Assembly: GCA_000263395.1 (NCBI GenBank)
Contig: AJXE01000007.1
Span: 62,001 to 126,000 of the forward strand
DNA length: 64,000 bases
From: Stutzerimonas stutzeri TS44
GTDB taxonomy: Bacteria > Pseudomonadota > Gammaproteobacteria > Pseudomonadales > Pseudomonadaceae
Direction: 5' to 3'
The position numbers and the translations under genes are program-made. The notes beneath the pieces are model-generated. The model saw nothing but the letters and a program-made list of their open reading frames with translations. It was not told the DNA's origin and did no database searches. Shown one piece after another: positions 44,732-55,526 of the stretch (positions within the stretch are counted from its first letter, which is position 1; each line of letters opens with the position of its first letter).

Positions 44732-45880
44732 ATGATTGCCACGACCGGTAAGGTGAATCTGCTGGGCCTGACCCAGCCGCAGCTGGAAAGCTTCTTCGAG
44801 TCGATTGGGGAGAAGCGCTTCCGTGCCGGTCAGGTGATGAAGTGGATTCACCATTTTGGCGTCGATGATTTCGACGCCATGAGCAACATCGGCAAGGCCT
44901 TGCGCGAAAAGCTCAAGGCCTGCGCCGAGATACGCGGCCCGGAAATCGTCAGCGAAGACATTTCCAGCGACGGCACCCGCAAATGGGTCGTGCGCGTTGC
45001 TTCGGGTAGCTGCGTCGAAACCGTTTACATCCCCCAGGCTGGGCGTGGCACGCTGTGCGTATCGTCCCAGGCAGGCTGTGCGCTGGATTGCAGCTTCTGC
45101 TCCACCGGCAAACAGGGCTTCAATAGCAACCTCACCGCCGCCGAGGTGATCGGTCAGGTGTGGATTGCCAACAAGTCCTTCGGCACCGTCCCGGCGAAAG
45201 TCGACCGCGCCATCACCAACGTGGTGATGATGGGCATGGGCGAGCCGCTGTTGAATTTCGATAACGTGGTCGCCGCCATGCAGATCATGATGGACGACCT
45301 CGGTTACGGTATCTCCAAACGCAAGGTTACGCTCTCGACTTCCGGTGTCGTGCCGATGATTGATGAGCTGGCTAAGGTCATTGATGTGTCCCTGGCGCTG
45401 TCGTTGCACGCGCCGAACGACGCGTTGCGTGACCAGTTGGTGCCGATCAACAAGAAGTATCCGCTGCAGATGCTGCTGGAATCCTGCCAGCGCTACATCT
45501 CGCGACTCGGCGAGAAGCGCGTGCTGACCATCGAGTACACGCTTCTGCAGGGCGTGAACGATCAGCCCGAGCATGCCGAGCAGATGATTGCGCTGCTGGC
45601 GAAAATCCCCTGCAAGATCAATCTGATTCCATTCAATCCGTTCCCTCATTCCGGATATGAGCGCCCCAGCAACAATGCCATCCGGCGTTTTCAGGACATC
45701 CTGCACAAAGCCGGGCACAATGTGACGGTGCGTACGACCCGCGGCGAAGACATCGATGCCGCTTGCGGACAGCTCGTCGGCCAAGTGCTGGACCGCACCC
45801 GCCGTAGCGAGCGCTACATCGCCGTGCGCGAACTGCAGACCGAGCCCGATACCGCGCGCGCTGCTTCGAACCGATCCTGA
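44732..45880 (+). CDS. rlmN: Dual-specificity RNA methyltransferase RlmN
   Basis: A 382-residue radical-SAM enzyme that methylates C2 of A2503 in 23S rRNA and A37 of some tRNAs. The [4Fe-4S] cysteines are C116, C120 and C123 (CALDCSFC). The catalytic cysteine near the C-terminus is in DIDAACGQL. The ATG at 44732 has AAGGTG six bases upstream; the GTG at 44723 lies within that site. Confidence 0.97.
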   Translation: MIATTGKVNLLGLTQPQLESFFESIGEKRFRAGQVMKWIHHFGVDDFDAMSNIGKALREKLKACAEIRGPEIVSEDISSDGTRKWVVRVASGSCVETVYIPQAGRGTLCVSSQAGCALDCSFCSTGKQGFNSNLTAAEVIGQVWIANKSFGTVPAKVDRAITNVVMMGMGEPLLNFDNVVAAMQIMMDDLGYGISKRKVTLSTSGVVPMIDELAKVIDVSLALSLHAPNDALRDQLVPINKKYPLQMLLESCQRYISRLGEKRVLTIEYTLLQGVNDQPEHAEQMIALLAKIPCKINLIPFNPFPHSGYERPSNNAIRRFQDILHKAGHNVTVRTTRGEDIDAACGQLVGQVLDRTRRSERYIAVRELQTEPDTARAASNRS

Positions 45881-45890
45881 GGGGGTACTG

Positions 45891-46646
45891 ATGATCTTGC
45901 GCGTTGCGCTGCTGTTGCTTTTTGCCGGCCTGACTGGCTGTGTTTCGACCGGCACTGTCGATCCGCTGAAAACCGAAGAAGGGCGCCAGCAGGCACGCGA
46001 TGCCTACATTCAGCTGGGTATCGGCTATGTACAGCAGGGCACCGCGTCGCGGGCCAAGACGCCACTGCGCAAGGCTCTGGAACTCGATCCGCGCAGCGCT
46101 GATGCGCACGCGGCGCTGGCGTTGGTATTCCAGACGGAAATGGAAAACGAGCTGGCCGATAAGCATTACCGCGAAGCGTTGGCCAGTCGCCGGGACGCGC
46201 GGATTCTGAACAACTACGGCAGTTTTCTGTTCGAGCAGAAACGCTACGCTGAAGCGCTCGAACGATTCACCCAGGCCTCAGAAGACAATCTGTATCCCGA
46301 GCGTGCGCGGGTCTTCCAGAACATGGGCATGACCGCGTTGAAATTGAACCAGCCGGAGCAGGCCGAGAAGTATTTCACTCGTGCGCTGCGCCTGGACAGT
46401 CGTCAGCCTGGCGCGCTACTGGAACTCGCGCTGATGGCCTATGACGCCAAACAGTACGTCCCCGCCAAAGCCTACTACGACAGCTACAGCCAACTTGCCG
46501 AGCAGAACGCCCGTAGCCTGCTGCTTGGTATCCGTCTGGCCGATATCCATGGGGATCGCGACAGGGCAGCCAGTCTGGCACTGCAGCTCAAGCGCCTGTA
46601 CCCCGGTACGGCGGAATATCAGCAATACCTTTCGGAGCAACGATGA
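45891..46646 (+). CDS. pilF: Type IV pilus lipoprotein PilF (PilW)
   Basis: A 251-residue outer-membrane lipoprotein that helps the PilQ secretin assemble. Lipobox LTGC is at about residues 14-17. The rest is built of TPR units (YIQLGIGYVQQGTASRAKTPLRKALELDP, MTALKLNQPEQAEKYFTRALRLD). Overlaps rodZ by 4 bp. Conserved order with rlmN and rodZ. Confidence 0.95.
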   Translation: MILRVALLLLFAGLTGCVSTGTVDPLKTEEGRQQARDAYIQLGIGYVQQGTASRAKTPLRKALELDPRSADAHAALALVFQTEMENELADKHYREALASRRDARILNNYGSFLFEQKRYAEALERFTQASEDNLYPERARVFQNMGMTALKLNQPEQAEKYFTRALRLDSRQPGALLELALMAYDAKQYVPAKAYYDSYSQLAEQNARSLLLGIRLADIHGDRDRAASLALQLKRLYPGTAEYQQYLSEQR

Positions 46647-47656
46647 CAGCGCCGAACCACGAGGTGGCCCCGATGGGCGCCAATCCGGGCGAAACCCTGC
46701 GCCAGGCTCGCGAGAGCAAGGGCTGGTCGTTAGCGTCCGTCGCCCAGCAGCTCAATTTGACGGCCCGCTCGGTCGCGCAGATCGAGGCCGGCGATTTCAG
46801 CCAGCTGCCGGGGCATACCTTCGCCCGTGGATACGTCAGAGCCTACGCCAAGCTCCTGGAACTGGATCCGAACCGGCTCGTCCAGGAGTTCGATCAGCAT
46901 ACCGGCACCAGCGCGTCCGGCAGCAACGTCACCAGCCTGGGACGCATCGAAGAACCGGGACGACTGTCGCGCAGCGTCATACGTTTCTTCGGCTTCGCCC
47001 TGCTGCTGATCGTGGCTGCTGCCAGCTTCTACTGGTGGCAAGAACGTGTTCAGCAGCCACAGACGGCACCGGCGGTGACGACGCTGGACAGCATCGAAGT
47101 GGAAACGGCCGACGGCACCACGCAGATTCATCTGCTCGACCGCCCGGAAGAGCAGGAGGAGGCGGTCGACGCCCCGCCGGTTGAAACGGTCGAACAATCG
47201 TCGATGCCCGAGCCCGAGCCCGAGCCCGAGCCTGTGGCTGCGCCGCAGCTGCAAGAGCAGGGCACGCCGACTCCGGTCGATGGGGCAAGCGTTGCTGCTG
47301 CCGCCGAGCCTGTGCTGCCAGCTGCCGAGCCTGAAGAGGCCGCAGCGCCGGCAGCCCAGGTGAACGCGCCAGTCACCGAGACTCCGTCCGAGCCGACCGT
47401 GGTTCCTGCCGCCGGCGAGGGTCGTCTGGTCCTGCAGTACAGTGCCGATTGCTGGACGAAGGTGACCGATGCCGATGGCCGCGTGCTCTATAGCGGCCTG
47501 GCCAAGGCCGGCAGCGAACGTGTCCTCACCGGCAAGGCGCCGCTCTATGTCCACCTGGGTTACGCGCGCGGTGCGCAGATCAGTTACAACGGCGCGGCCG
47601 TGAATCTTGCCCCGTATGTTCGCGGCGAGACGGCGCGTATCAAGCTGGGGCAGTAA
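46643..47656 (+). CDS. rodZ: Cytoskeletal protein RodZ
   Basis: A 337-residue bitopic protein that links MreB to the cell-wall machinery. An HTH domain (residues 16-82, [20 protein letters not shown]) is followed by one helix (113-132), a Pro/Glu/Ala-rich linker with an (EP) repeat and a C-terminal DUF4115 domain ([24 protein letters not shown]). The start ATG overlaps the pilF stop. Confidence 0.94.
   Translation: MTAPNHEVAPMGANPGETLRQARESKGWSLASVAQQLNLTARSVAQIEAGDFSQLPGHTFARGYVRAYAKLLELDPNRLVQEFDQHTGTSASGSNVTSLGRIEEPGRLSRSVIRFFGFALLLIVAAASFYWWQERVQQPQTAPAVTTLDSIEVETADGTTQIHLLDRPEEQEEAVDAPPVETVEQSSMPEPEPEPEPVAAPQLQEQGTPTPVDGASVAAAAEPVLPAAEPEEAAAPAAQVNAPVTETPSEPTVVPAAGEGRLVLQYSADCWTKVTDADGRVLYSGLAKAGSERVLTGKAPLYVHLGYARGAQISYNGAAVNLAPYVRGETARIKLGQ
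47207..47230 (+). repeat. In-frame hexanucleotide tandem repeat in rodZ
   Basis: Four exact copies of CCCGAG encode the PE dipeptide run in the linker of RodZ. Gain or loss of a unit keeps the frame. Confidence 0.9.
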
Positions 47657-47658
47657 GC

Positions 47659-48771
47659 ATGCATTCAGAGTCTCCCATCAAACGTCGCCCATCACGCAAG
47701 ATCTGGGTGGGTAACGTCGCGGTCGGTGGTGATGCGCCGATCTCCGTGCAGAGCATGACCAACACCGAGACCTGCGACGTCGAGGCCACGGTCGGACAGA
47801 TTCGTCGTCTGGCCGATGCCGGCGCCGACATCGTGCGCGTCTCGGTGCCGTCGATGGAGGCTGCTGAGGCTTTCGGCCGGATCAAGCAGCAGGTTCAGTT
47901 GCCGTTGGTCGCCGACATTCATTTTGATTACCAGATCGCGCTGCGCGTGGCCGAGCTGGGTGTCGATTGCCTGCGCATCAACCCGGGCAATATCGGTCGC
48001 GAGGACCGGGTGCGTGCGGTCGTCGAAGCCGCGCGTGACCGCGGCATCCCGATCCGCATCGGCGTCAATGCCGGTTCGCTGGAGAAGGACCTGCAGAAGA
48101 AGTACGGCGAGCCGACGCCCGAGGCGCTGGTCGAATCCGCGTTGCGCCATGTCGAGCATCTGGATCGGCTGAACTTTCCCGACTTCAAGGTCAGCGTGAA
48201 GGCCTCCGATGTGTTCATGGCGGTCGAGGCCTATCGGCAGCTGGCCAGGCAGATCGAGCAGCCGCTGCATCTGGGCATCACCGAGGCCGGCGGGCTGCGT
48301 TCCGGCACGGTGAAGTCGGCGGTCGGGCTGGGCATGCTGCTCGCCGAGGGCATCGGCGACACCATCCGTATCTCGCTGGCCGCTGATCCGGTGGAAGAGA
48401 TCAAGGTCGGTTTCGACATCCTCAAGTCGCTGCACCTGCGTTCGCGAGGTATCAACTTCATCGCCTGCCCGAGTTGCTCGCGACAGAACTTCGACGTGGT
48501 CAAGACCATGAACGAGCTGGAGGCACGCGTCGAGGACCTGCTGGTGCCGCTGGACGTGGCGGTCATCGGCTGCGTGGTCAACGGCCCGGGCGAAGCCAAG
48601 GAAGCGCACATCGGCCTGACCGGTGGCAGCCCGAGCAACCTGGTGTACATCGACGGCAAGCCGGCGCAGAAGCTGAATAACGAGAATCTGGTCGACGAGC
48701 TGGAGCAGTTGATCCGGCGCAAGGCGGCCGAGAAGCTCGAAGCGGATGCCGCGCTCATCGCCCGTAGTTGA
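47659..48771 (+). CDS. ispG: 4-hydroxy-3-methylbut-2-enyl-diphosphate synthase IspG
   Basis: A 370-residue [4Fe-4S] enzyme of the MEP isoprenoid pathway. Begins with [28 protein letters not shown]. The cluster cysteines are in [11 protein letters not shown] and GCVVNGPGE. Two bases separate it from rodZ. Dependent on the upstream ISC machinery for its cluster. Confidence 0.98.
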   Translation: MHSESPIKRRPSRKIWVGNVAVGGDAPISVQSMTNTETCDVEATVGQIRRLADAGADIVRVSVPSMEAAEAFGRIKQQVQLPLVADIHFDYQIALRVAELGVDCLRINPGNIGREDRVRAVVEAARDRGIPIRIGVNAGSLEKDLQKKYGEPTPEALVESALRHVEHLDRLNFPDFKVSVKASDVFMAVEAYRQLARQIEQPLHLGITEAGGLRSGTVKSAVGLGMLLAEGIGDTIRISLAADPVEEIKVGFDILKSLHLRSRGINFIACPSCSRQNFDVVKTMNELEARVEDLLVPLDVAVIGCVVNGPGEAKEAHIGLTGGSPSNLVYIDGKPAQKLNNENLVDELEQLIRRKAAEKLEADAALIARS

Positions 48772-48787
48772 TTGTTAAGGAATTCCT

Positions 48788-50077
48788 TTGAGCAAGTCCC
48801 TGCAAGCCATCCGTGGCATGAACGACATCCTGCCGGCGCAGACGCCGGTCTGGCGCTATCTGGAGGGCACCTTCGCACAGCTGCTCGACAGCTATGGCTA
48901 TAGCGAAATCCGCCTGCCCATCGTCGAGTACACCGAACTGTTCGCCCGCGGCATCGGTGAGGGAACCGATGTCGTCGACAAGGAGATGTACACCTTTCGC
49001 GATCGCAACGACGAGTCGCTGACGCTGCGTCCCGAAGGCACCGCCGGCTGTGTGCGCGCGGTGCTCGAACACGGCCTCACCGGTGGCGGCCAGGTGCAGA
49101 AACTCTGGTACACCGGGCCGATGTTTCGCTACGAGAAACCGCAGAAGGGCCGTTATCGCCAGTTCCACCAGATCGGCGTGGAAGTGTTCAATCAGCCTGG
49201 CCCGGACGTAGACGCCGAGCTGATCGTGCTCACCGCTCGTCTGTGGAAACAGCTCGGCATGAGCGAAGCAGTGACGCTGCAGCTCAACAGCCTGGGCTCC
49301 AGCGAAGCGCGTGCACGCTACCGCGACGCGCTGGTGGCTTACCTGCAGCAGCGGTTCGAGCAGCTCGACGAGGACAGCCAGCGCCGGCTGACCACCAATC
49401 CGCTGCGCATCCTCGACAGCAAGAACGCCCAGACCCAGGCGTTGCTGGCCGATGCACCGACGCTGCACGATTACCTCGATGACGAATCGCGCGAGCATTT
49501 CGACGGGCTGAAGGCGCGCCTGGACGCCGTTGGCATCGTCTACGAGATCAACCCGAAGCTGGTGCGTGGACTCGACTATTACGGTCGCACCGTGTTCGAG
49601 TGGGTGACCGACAAGCTCGGCGCGCAGGGTACGGTCTGTGCCGGCGGGCGTTACGACGGGCTGGTCAGCCAATTCGGCGGCAAGCCCACCCCGGGGGTCG
49701 GCTTCGCGATGGGCGTCGAACGCCTGGTGCTGCTGCTGGAAACGCTCGGTCTGGTCCCCGAGACGCTGAATCGCCCGCCGCATGCGTTCATCTGCGCATT
49801 CGGCGATGCGGCGGAGCTGGCCGCGCTCGGCCTGGCCGAGCGCCTGCGCGATGCCTTGCCGGGCCTGCGTCTGCTGGTCAATGCCGGCTCTGGCAGCTTC
49901 AAGAGCCAATTCAAGAAGGCCGACAAGAGCGGCGCGCATTTTGCGCTGATTCTCGGTGAGGACGAGCTGGCCGGGCGCGTGGTAGGTTGCAAGCCGCTGC
50001 GCGACGACAGCGAACAACAAAGCATTGCCTGGGATGCTCTGCCCGAGCGTCTGGCTGCCTGCCTCGAGCAGGTCTGA
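48788..50077 (+). CDS. hisS: Histidyl-tRNA synthetase
   Basis: A 429-residue class II synthetase. Motif 2 is in [21 protein letters not shown], and the histidine-specific motif [15 protein letters not shown] and CAGGRYDGL are present. Starts with TTG at 48788 supported by AAGGAA six bases upstream; homologues begin [16 protein letters not shown]. Confidence 0.97.
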   Translation: MSKSLQAIRGMNDILPAQTPVWRYLEGTFAQLLDSYGYSEIRLPIVEYTELFARGIGEGTDVVDKEMYTFRDRNDESLTLRPEGTAGCVRAVLEHGLTGGGQVQKLWYTGPMFRYEKPQKGRYRQFHQIGVEVFNQPGPDVDAELIVLTARLWKQLGMSEAVTLQLNSLGSSEARARYRDALVAYLQQRFEQLDEDSQRRLTTNPLRILDSKNAQTQALLADAPTLHDYLDDESREHFDGLKARLDAVGIVYEINPKLVRGLDYYGRTVFEWVTDKLGAQGTVCAGGRYDGLVSQFGGKPTPGVGFAMGVERLVLLLETLGLVPETLNRPPHAFICAFGDAAELAALGLAERLRDALPGLRLLVNAGSGSFKSQFKKADKSGAHFALILGEDELAGRVVGCKPLRDDSEQQSIAWDALPERLAACLEQV

Positions 50078-50104
50078 GACTAAGCGAATGGAAGGAGTGA
50101 CAGC

Positions 50105-50746
50105 GTGACCTCGGGTACCGAAGAAGAACAACTGGCGCAAATCAAGGATTGGTGGCAGCGCAACGGCAAGCCCTTGCTCACCGGTGGTGCACTTGCCGTG
50201 GCGCTGGTGTTCGGCTGGCAGTTCTGGCAGAACCATCAACTCGCTCAGGCGCAGAACGCCTCCGTGCTGTACCAGCAACTGCTGACGGCAGCGCTGGAAT
50301 CCGGCAAGGCGGATGCCGCCGAGGTCGCGCGTCTGGGCAACCAGCTGAAGCAGGACTTCACCGGCACGCATTACGCCCAGTACGGCAGCCTGTTCGTCGC
50401 CAAGGTGGCGGTCGAGGGCGGTCGCCTGGACGAAGCCGCTGCGGAATTGCGCGCGATTGTCGACAAGCCCGCCGATGCGACGCTCGGCGAGCTGGCGCGT
50501 CAGCGCCTGGCGCGCGTGCTGGCGGCTCAGGACAAGGCCGAAGACGCGCTCAAGCTGCTCGAAGGTGAGGCCGACAAGGCCTTCGCCGCCGGTCGCGAAG
50601 AGCTGCGCGGCGACCTGCTGGTACAGCTGGGCCGCGTGAACGAGGCGCATGCCGCCTATACCAAGGCCAAACAGGCGCTGTCGCAGGATGCCGCGATCGG
50701 TGGTCTGCAGCTGAAACTGGACGACCTGGCCCGAGGGGAGGCGTAA
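50105..50746 (+). CDS. yfgM: YfgM family membrane-anchored TPR protein
   Basis: A 213-residue inner-membrane protein that links the SecYEG translocon to periplasmic chaperones. One helix at about residues 22-40 (GKPLLTGGALAVALVFGWQFW) is followed by TPR-like helices. Start is GTG with AAGGAG upstream. Lies between hisS and bamB as in many proteobacteria. Confidence 0.93.
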   Translation: MTSGTEEEQLAQIKDWWQRNGKPLLTGGALAVALVFGWQFWQNHQLAQAQNASVLYQQLLTAALESGKADAAEVARLGNQLKQDFTGTHYAQYGSLFVAKVAVEGGRLDEAAAELRAIVDKPADATLGELARQRLARVLAAQDKAEDALKLLEGEADKAFAAGREELRGDLLVQLGRVNEAHAAYTKAKQALSQDAAIGGLQLKLDDLARGEA

Positions 50747-50749
50747 GCG

Positions 50750-51898
50750 ATGCGCTGGAAGACTGCCGCGCTGCTGACCCTGGCCGTACTGGCCGCCGGG
50801 TGCAGCAGCAATGACACGAAAGAGCCGGAGCCTGCGGAACTGACCAAGTTCGAAGCCGAGGTCGAACTGCAGAAGCAATGGAGCCGCTCGATTGGCGAGG
50901 GCCAGGGCGAAACCTACAACCTGCTGGTGCCTGCGGTGTACGGCGAGCAAATCTATGCTGCCGACGTCGAGGGCCTGGTGGTTTCTGTAGATCGCCTGAC
51001 CGGCAAGGTCAACTGGAAGACCGACCTCGAAGTGCCGGTTTCCGGTGCGGTCGGTGCGGGCTATGGTCTGGTGTTGGTCGGTACGCTACGGGGCGAAGTG
51101 ATCGCGCTGGATGTCGCCAGTGGCGAGGAACGCTGGCGTAGCCGGGTCAGCAGTGAAGTGTTGGCCGCTCCGGCGGTGAATGGCGATATCGTGCTGGTGC
51201 AAACCCAGGACGATCGGCTGATCGCACTGGAAATCGACACTGGCGCGCAGCGCTGGAGCTACGAAGGCTCGCCAGCGGTCCTCACCCTGCGCGGCACCGG
51301 CGCGCCGGTACTGACCAATCAGCTGGCGATCGCCGGTCTGTCCAACGGCAAGGTCGTCGCGCTGGATACGCGCCGCGGTCTGCCGGTGTGGGAGCAGCGT
51401 GTGGCAATCCCGCAGGGACGTTCCGAGCTGGAGCGCGTGGTGGATATCGACGGCGGCCTGCTGCTGTCCGGCGGCACGCTGTATGTCGCCACCTATCAGG
51501 GCCGTGCCGCGGCACTGGATCTGGAAAGCGGCCGTATCCAGTGGCAGCGTGATGCGTCCACCTATTCCGGCGTCGCGCTGGGCTACGGTAGCGTCTACCT
51601 GAGCCTTGCCAGCGGCACCGTGGAGGGCGTCGACGAGCGTTCCACCACGGCGCTGTGGAGCAACGATGCGCTGGCCCGCCGCCAGCTTTCGGCCCCGGCG
51701 GTGTTTTCCAGCTACGTCGTGGTGGGCGACCGCGAAGGCTATCTGCATCTGCTGAGCCAGGTGGACGGGCGTTTCGTTGCCCGCGAGCGCATCGACAGCT
51801 CCGGACTGCGCGCGCGCCCGGTGGTCGAGGGCGATTGGCTGTATGTATTCAGCAATGACGGCAAGCTGGTCGCGCTGACCATCCGCCGGGACGACTGA
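50750..51898 (+). CDS. bamB: Outer membrane assembly lipoprotein BamB
   Basis: A 382-residue lipoprotein of the BAM complex. The lipobox LAAGCSS is at about residues 15-21. The body is an eight-bladed PQQ-type beta-propeller with repeated GxLYxxDxxTGxxxW units (VDRLTGKVNWKTDL, LDVASGEERWRSR, LDTRRGLPVWEQR, LDLESGRIQWQRD). Three bases after yfgM. Confidence 0.96.
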   Translation: MRWKTAALLTLAVLAAGCSSNDTKEPEPAELTKFEAEVELQKQWSRSIGEGQGETYNLLVPAVYGEQIYAADVEGLVVSVDRLTGKVNWKTDLEVPVSGAVGAGYGLVLVGTLRGEVIALDVASGEERWRSRVSSEVLAAPAVNGDIVLVQTQDDRLIALEIDTGAQRWSYEGSPAVLTLRGTGAPVLTNQLAIAGLSNGKVVALDTRRGLPVWEQRVAIPQGRSELERVVDIDGGLLLSGGTLYVATYQGRAAALDLESGRIQWQRDASTYSGVALGYGSVYLSLASGTVEGVDERSTTALWSNDALARRQLSAPAVFSSYVVVGDREGYLHLLSQVDGRFVARERIDSSGLRARPVVEGDWLYVFSNDGKLVALTIRRDD

Positions 51899-51948
51899 GA
51901 CGCCGGTGCCGCCCTGACGCTCCGCTGCGGCGGAGCGCTCGATTGTAT

Positions 51949-51979
51949 GGCCGCTGCCTCGCAGCGGCCTTCGTGTTTT
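51949..51979 (+). terminator. Hairpin between bamB and der
   Basis: Perfect 9-base arms GGCCGCTGC and GCAGCGGCC with a 3-base loop are followed by TTCGTGTTTT. Likely rho-independent terminator or attenuator ahead of der. Confidence 0.65.
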
Positions 51980-52004
51980 CTGAAATATCGCAATGGAGAG
52001 CCGC

Positions 52005-53489
52005 ATGGTTCCCGTAATAGCTCTGGTGGGGCGTCCGAACGTCGGCAAATCCACCCTGTTCAACCGGCTCACCAAGAGCCGCGACGCCATCGTCGCCGAA
52101 TACGCCGGCCTGACCCGTGATCGCCAGTATGGCGAGGCCAAATGGCAGGGGCGCACCTACATCGTGATCGACACCGGCGGGATTTCCGGTGACGAGGAAG
52201 GCATTGACGCGAAAATGGCCGAACAGTCGCTGCAGGCGATCGAGGAGGCCGATGCGGTGCTGTTCATGGTCGACTCGCGCGCGGGGCTGACTGCGGCCGA
52301 CCAGATGATCGCCGAGCACCTGCGCAAGCGGAACAAGCGCAGCTTCCTGGTGGCGAACAAGGTTGACACCGTCGACCCGGATCTCGCCCGTGCCGAGTTC
52401 AGCCCGCTGGGGCTGGGCGATGCGCTGCCGATCGCGGCGGCGCACGGTCGCGGCATCAGTCACATGCTGGACGCGGCGTTGGGTATCTTTCCCAAGGACA
52501 ACGCCGAAGAGGGCGAGGCGGTCGAAGGCGAGGTGGCCGAGGAGGTTGCGCAGGGGCAGGAAGCCAAGCGCATCCCCGGACCCAGCGAGAAGGATGGCAT
52601 CAAGATCGCCATCATCGGCCGGCCTAACGTCGGCAAGTCGACGCTGGTCAACCGCATGCTCGGCGAAGAGCGGGTCATCGTCTACGACCAGGCCGGCACC
52701 ACGCGCGACAGCATCTACATTCCGTTCGAGCGCGATGACGAGAAGTACACGCTGATCGACACCGCCGGCGTGCGCCGGCGCGGCAAGATCTTCGAGGCGG
52801 TGGAGAAGTTTTCCGTAGTCAAGACGCTGCAGGCGATTCAGGACGCCAACGTGGTGATCTTCGTCATGGATGCCCGCGAGGGTGTCGTCGAGCACGACCT
52901 CAACCTGCTCGGCTTCGTGCTGGAAACCGGCCGTGCGCTGGTCATCGCGCTGAACAAGTGGGATGGCATGGAGCAGGGCGAGAAGGACTACGTGAAGACC
53001 GAGCTGGAGCGCCGGCTGTTCTTCGTCGACTTCGCCGATATCCATTTCATCTCGGCCAAGCATGGTACCGGGGTCGGGCACCTGTACAAGTCGGTGCAGG
53101 CGTCGTTCACCTCCGCGGTCACCCGCTGGCCGACCAGCCGTCTGACGCAGATCCTCGAGGACGCGGTGCGCGAGCACCAGCCGCCGATGGTCGCCGGGCG
53201 CCGCATCAAGCTGCGCTATGCGCACCTGGGCGGCGCCAACCCGCCGCTGATCGTGATCCACGGCAATCAGGTCGATGCGGTGCCGAAATCCTACTCGCGC
53301 TATCTGGAGAACACCTACCGCCGCGTCCTGAAGCTGGTCGGCACGCCGATCCGCATCGAGTACAAGGGCGGCGAGAACCCGTACGAGGGCAAGAAGAACA
53401 CCCTCACCGATCGCCAGGTCAACAAGAAACGCCGCTTGATGAGCCATCACAAGAAGGCCGAGAAGAAGCGTCGCGACAAGAAGCGCTAG
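52005..53489 (+). CDS. der: Ribosome-assembly GTPase Der (EngA)
   Basis: A 494-residue protein with two G domains in tandem and a KH-like C-terminus, needed for 50S assembly. Walker A GRPNVGKS occurs at residues 9-16 and again near 206-213. An acidic linker ([19 protein letters not shown]) joins the domains. The ATG at 52005 follows GGAGAG with normal spacing and begins [12 protein letters not shown] as in homologues; the ATG at 51993 lacks support. The very basic C-terminus ends [12 protein letters not shown]. Confidence 0.96.
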   Translation: MVPVIALVGRPNVGKSTLFNRLTKSRDAIVAEYAGLTRDRQYGEAKWQGRTYIVIDTGGISGDEEGIDAKMAEQSLQAIEEADAVLFMVDSRAGLTAADQMIAEHLRKRNKRSFLVANKVDTVDPDLARAEFSPLGLGDALPIAAAHGRGISHMLDAALGIFPKDNAEEGEAVEGEVAEEVAQGQEAKRIPGPSEKDGIKIAIIGRPNVGKSTLVNRMLGEERVIVYDQAGTTRDSIYIPFERDDEKYTLIDTAGVRRRGKIFEAVEKFSVVKTLQAIQDANVVIFVMDAREGVVEHDLNLLGFVLETGRALVIALNKWDGMEQGEKDYVKTELERRLFFVDFADIHFISAKHGTGVGHLYKSVQASFTSAVTRWPTSRLTQILEDAVREHQPPMVAGRRIKLRYAHLGGANPPLIVIHGNQVDAVPKSYSRYLENTYRRVLKLVGTPIRIEYKGGENPYEGKKNTLTDRQVNKKRRLMSHHKKAEKKRRDKKR

Positions 53490-53583
53490 CGGCGAGCGCC
53501 GGGGGCAGAAGGCTGGACGGACCGGGCGGCGGCGTGCATGCTCGGTTTCAATCCAAGCCCCGAGCCCCTGGCGTTTCGTATCG

Positions 53584-54732
53584 ATGATTACCAGCAAACT
53601 GCCCAACGTCGGCACCACCATCTTCACCACCATGTCGCAGCTGGCGGCCGAAACCGGGGCGCTCAATCTGTCGCAGGGTTTTCCGGATTTCGATGGCCCG
53701 CAGGCACTGCGCGAAGCGCTGGCGCGGCACGTCATGGCCGGACACAACCAGTACGCACCAATGACCGGCCTGCCAGCCTTGCGCGAGCAGGTGGCGGCCA
53801 AGGTACGGTCGCTCTACGGTCGAAACGCCTGTGCCGAGCGCGAGATCACCATCAGTCCCGGTGCCACCCAGGCGATCTTCTGCGCGATTCAGGCGGTGGT
53901 TCGTCCGGGCGACGAAGTCATCGTGTTCGATCCCTGCTACGACAGCTACGAGCCGGCCGTGCAGCTGGCCGGCGGTGTGTGCATCCACCAGGCGCTGACC
54001 CTGCCGGACTTCCGGATCGACTGGCAGCGCCTGGCCGATGCGCTCACGCCGCGCACCCGGATGATCGTGCTGAATACCCCGCACAATCCCAGCGGTGCGC
54101 TGATCGAAAGCAGCGAACTGGATCGCCTCGCCGAGCTGATCCGCGGGCGTGACATCTATCTGCTCAGCGATGAGGTCTACGAGCATCTGGTGTTCGATGG
54201 TCGTGAGCACGCCAGCGTGTTGCGCCATGATGAGCTATACCAGCGGGCCTTTGTTGTGAGCTCGTTCGGCAAGACCTATCACGTCACCGGCTGGAAGACC
54301 GGCTATGTAGTGGCACCGCCGGCGCTGACGGACGAGCTGCGCAAAGTGCATCAGTACGTCAGTTTCACCGCAGTGACGCCGTTGCAGTGGGCGCTGGCCG
54401 ATTTCATGGCCGGGCATCCCGAGCACGTCGTCGAGCTGCCGGGGTTCTACCAGGCCAAGCGCGATCTGTTCTGCGACCTGCTGGCTGGCTCGCGCCTGCG
54501 TTTCGAGCGGGCCGCGGGGACCTACTTCCAGTTGGTCGACTATTCGGCCATTCGCCCGGATCTCGACGATGTGGCGATGGCCCAGTGGCTGACCCGCGAG
54601 CACGGGGTGGCCAGCATCCCGATTTCGGTGTTCTATCAGCGGCCGCCGCAGGATCTGCGGCTGGTGCGCTTCTGCTTTGCCAAACGAGAGGAGACGCTGC
54701 GTCAGGCGGCGGAACGACTATGCGCGATCTGA
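53584..54732 (+). CDS. Methionine/glutamine-type aminotransferase (YbdL family)
   Basis: A 382-residue fold-type I PLP aminotransferase. The PLP lysine is K230 in SSFGKTYHVTGWKTG, with NTPHNPSG and SDEVYEHL before it. The N-terminus SQGFPDFDGP resembles YbdL/glutamine transaminase K enzymes, which transaminate methionine or glutamine with 2-oxo acids. Coupled by a 13-bp overlap to an omega-amidase gene, which would remove the oxo-amide product. Confidence 0.9.
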   Translation: MITSKLPNVGTTIFTTMSQLAAETGALNLSQGFPDFDGPQALREALARHVMAGHNQYAPMTGLPALREQVAAKVRSLYGRNACAEREITISPGATQAIFCAIQAVVRPGDEVIVFDPCYDSYEPAVQLAGGVCIHQALTLPDFRIDWQRLADALTPRTRMIVLNTPHNPSGALIESSELDRLAELIRGRDIYLLSDEVYEHLVFDGREHASVLRHDELYQRAFVVSSFGKTYHVTGWKTGYVVAPPALTDELRKVHQYVSFTAVTPLQWALADFMAGHPEHVVELPGFYQAKRDLFCDLLAGSRLRFERAAGTYFQLVDYSAIRPDLDDVAMAQWLTREHGVASIPISVFYQRPPQDLRLVRFCFAKREETLRQAAERLCAI

Positions 54733-55514
54733 ACAACCTGCCCGATCTCGAACTGGCCCTGGTCCAGACCCCGCTGGTCTGGCAGGACGCGCCGGCCAAC
54801 CGTGAGCGCTTCACCGCCATGCTGGAACAGGCCCGCGGCGCCGATCTGGTCATCCTGCCGGAAATGTTCACCACCGGCTTCTCGATGGAGGCGGCGGCGC
54901 TGGCCGAGCCGGAGGAGGGACCGAGCTACGCGTGGCTGCGTGAGCAGGCGATACGGCTCGATGCGGTGGTGACCGGCAGCCTGATCGTCGAGGCTGCCGA
55001 TGGCAGCCATCGCAACCGGCTGCTCTGGGCGCGTCCCGATGGCCAGATACTGCATTACGACAAGCGCCATCTGTTCCGCATGGCCGGCGAGCATCGGCAT
55101 TACACGCCAGGGACCCAGCAGGTGGTGTTCGAGCTGAACGGCTGGCGGGTGCGTCCGCTGATCTGTTACGACCTGCGCTTCCCGGTCTGGAGCCGCGACC
55201 CGCACGGTACCGACCTGCTGCTGTACACCGCCAACTGGCCGGCTGCCCGCCGCGATGCGTGGAACCGTCTGCTGCCGGCGCGGGCGATCGAGAATCTGTG
55301 TTTCGTCGCTGCGGTCAACCGTATCGGCGAGGATGGCAAGGGACACGCCTACAGCGGCGACAGCCAGGTACTGGATTTCAAGGGCGATGTCCTCCTCGAT
55401 GCCGGCGAGCGCGACGGCGTTCTGCGCTGCACGTTGCGCGCGCGTGATCTGGCAGCGTTCCGTGAGCGCTTCCCGGCCTATCACGACGGCGACGCCTTCG
55501 AACTGCAGCTCTGA
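54720..55514 (+). CDS. Omega-amidase (YafV/Nit2-like carbon-nitrogen hydrolase)
   Basis: A 264-residue nitrilase-superfamily amidase. The catalytic triad is E48 (LPEMFTTGFS), K115 (YDKRHLFRMAGEH) and C149 (LICYDLRFP). YafV-type enzymes hydrolyse 2-oxoglutaramate and 2-oxosuccinamate, the products of glutamine/asparagine transaminases. The gene starts inside the 3' end of the aminotransferase, which fits one transaminase/omega-amidase pathway, possibly in methionine salvage. Confidence 0.92.
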   Translation: MRDLNNLPDLELALVQTPLVWQDAPANRERFTAMLEQARGADLVILPEMFTTGFSMEAAALAEPEEGPSYAWLREQAIRLDAVVTGSLIVEAADGSHRNRLLWARPDGQILHYDKRHLFRMAGEHRHYTPGTQQVVFELNGWRVRPLICYDLRFPVWSRDPHGTDLLLYTANWPAARRDAWNRLLPARAIENLCFVAAVNRIGEDGKGHAYSGDSQVLDFKGDVLLDAGERDGVLRCTLRARDLAAFRERFPAYHDGDAFELQL

Positions 55515-55526
55515 GAGGCTGCGTGT

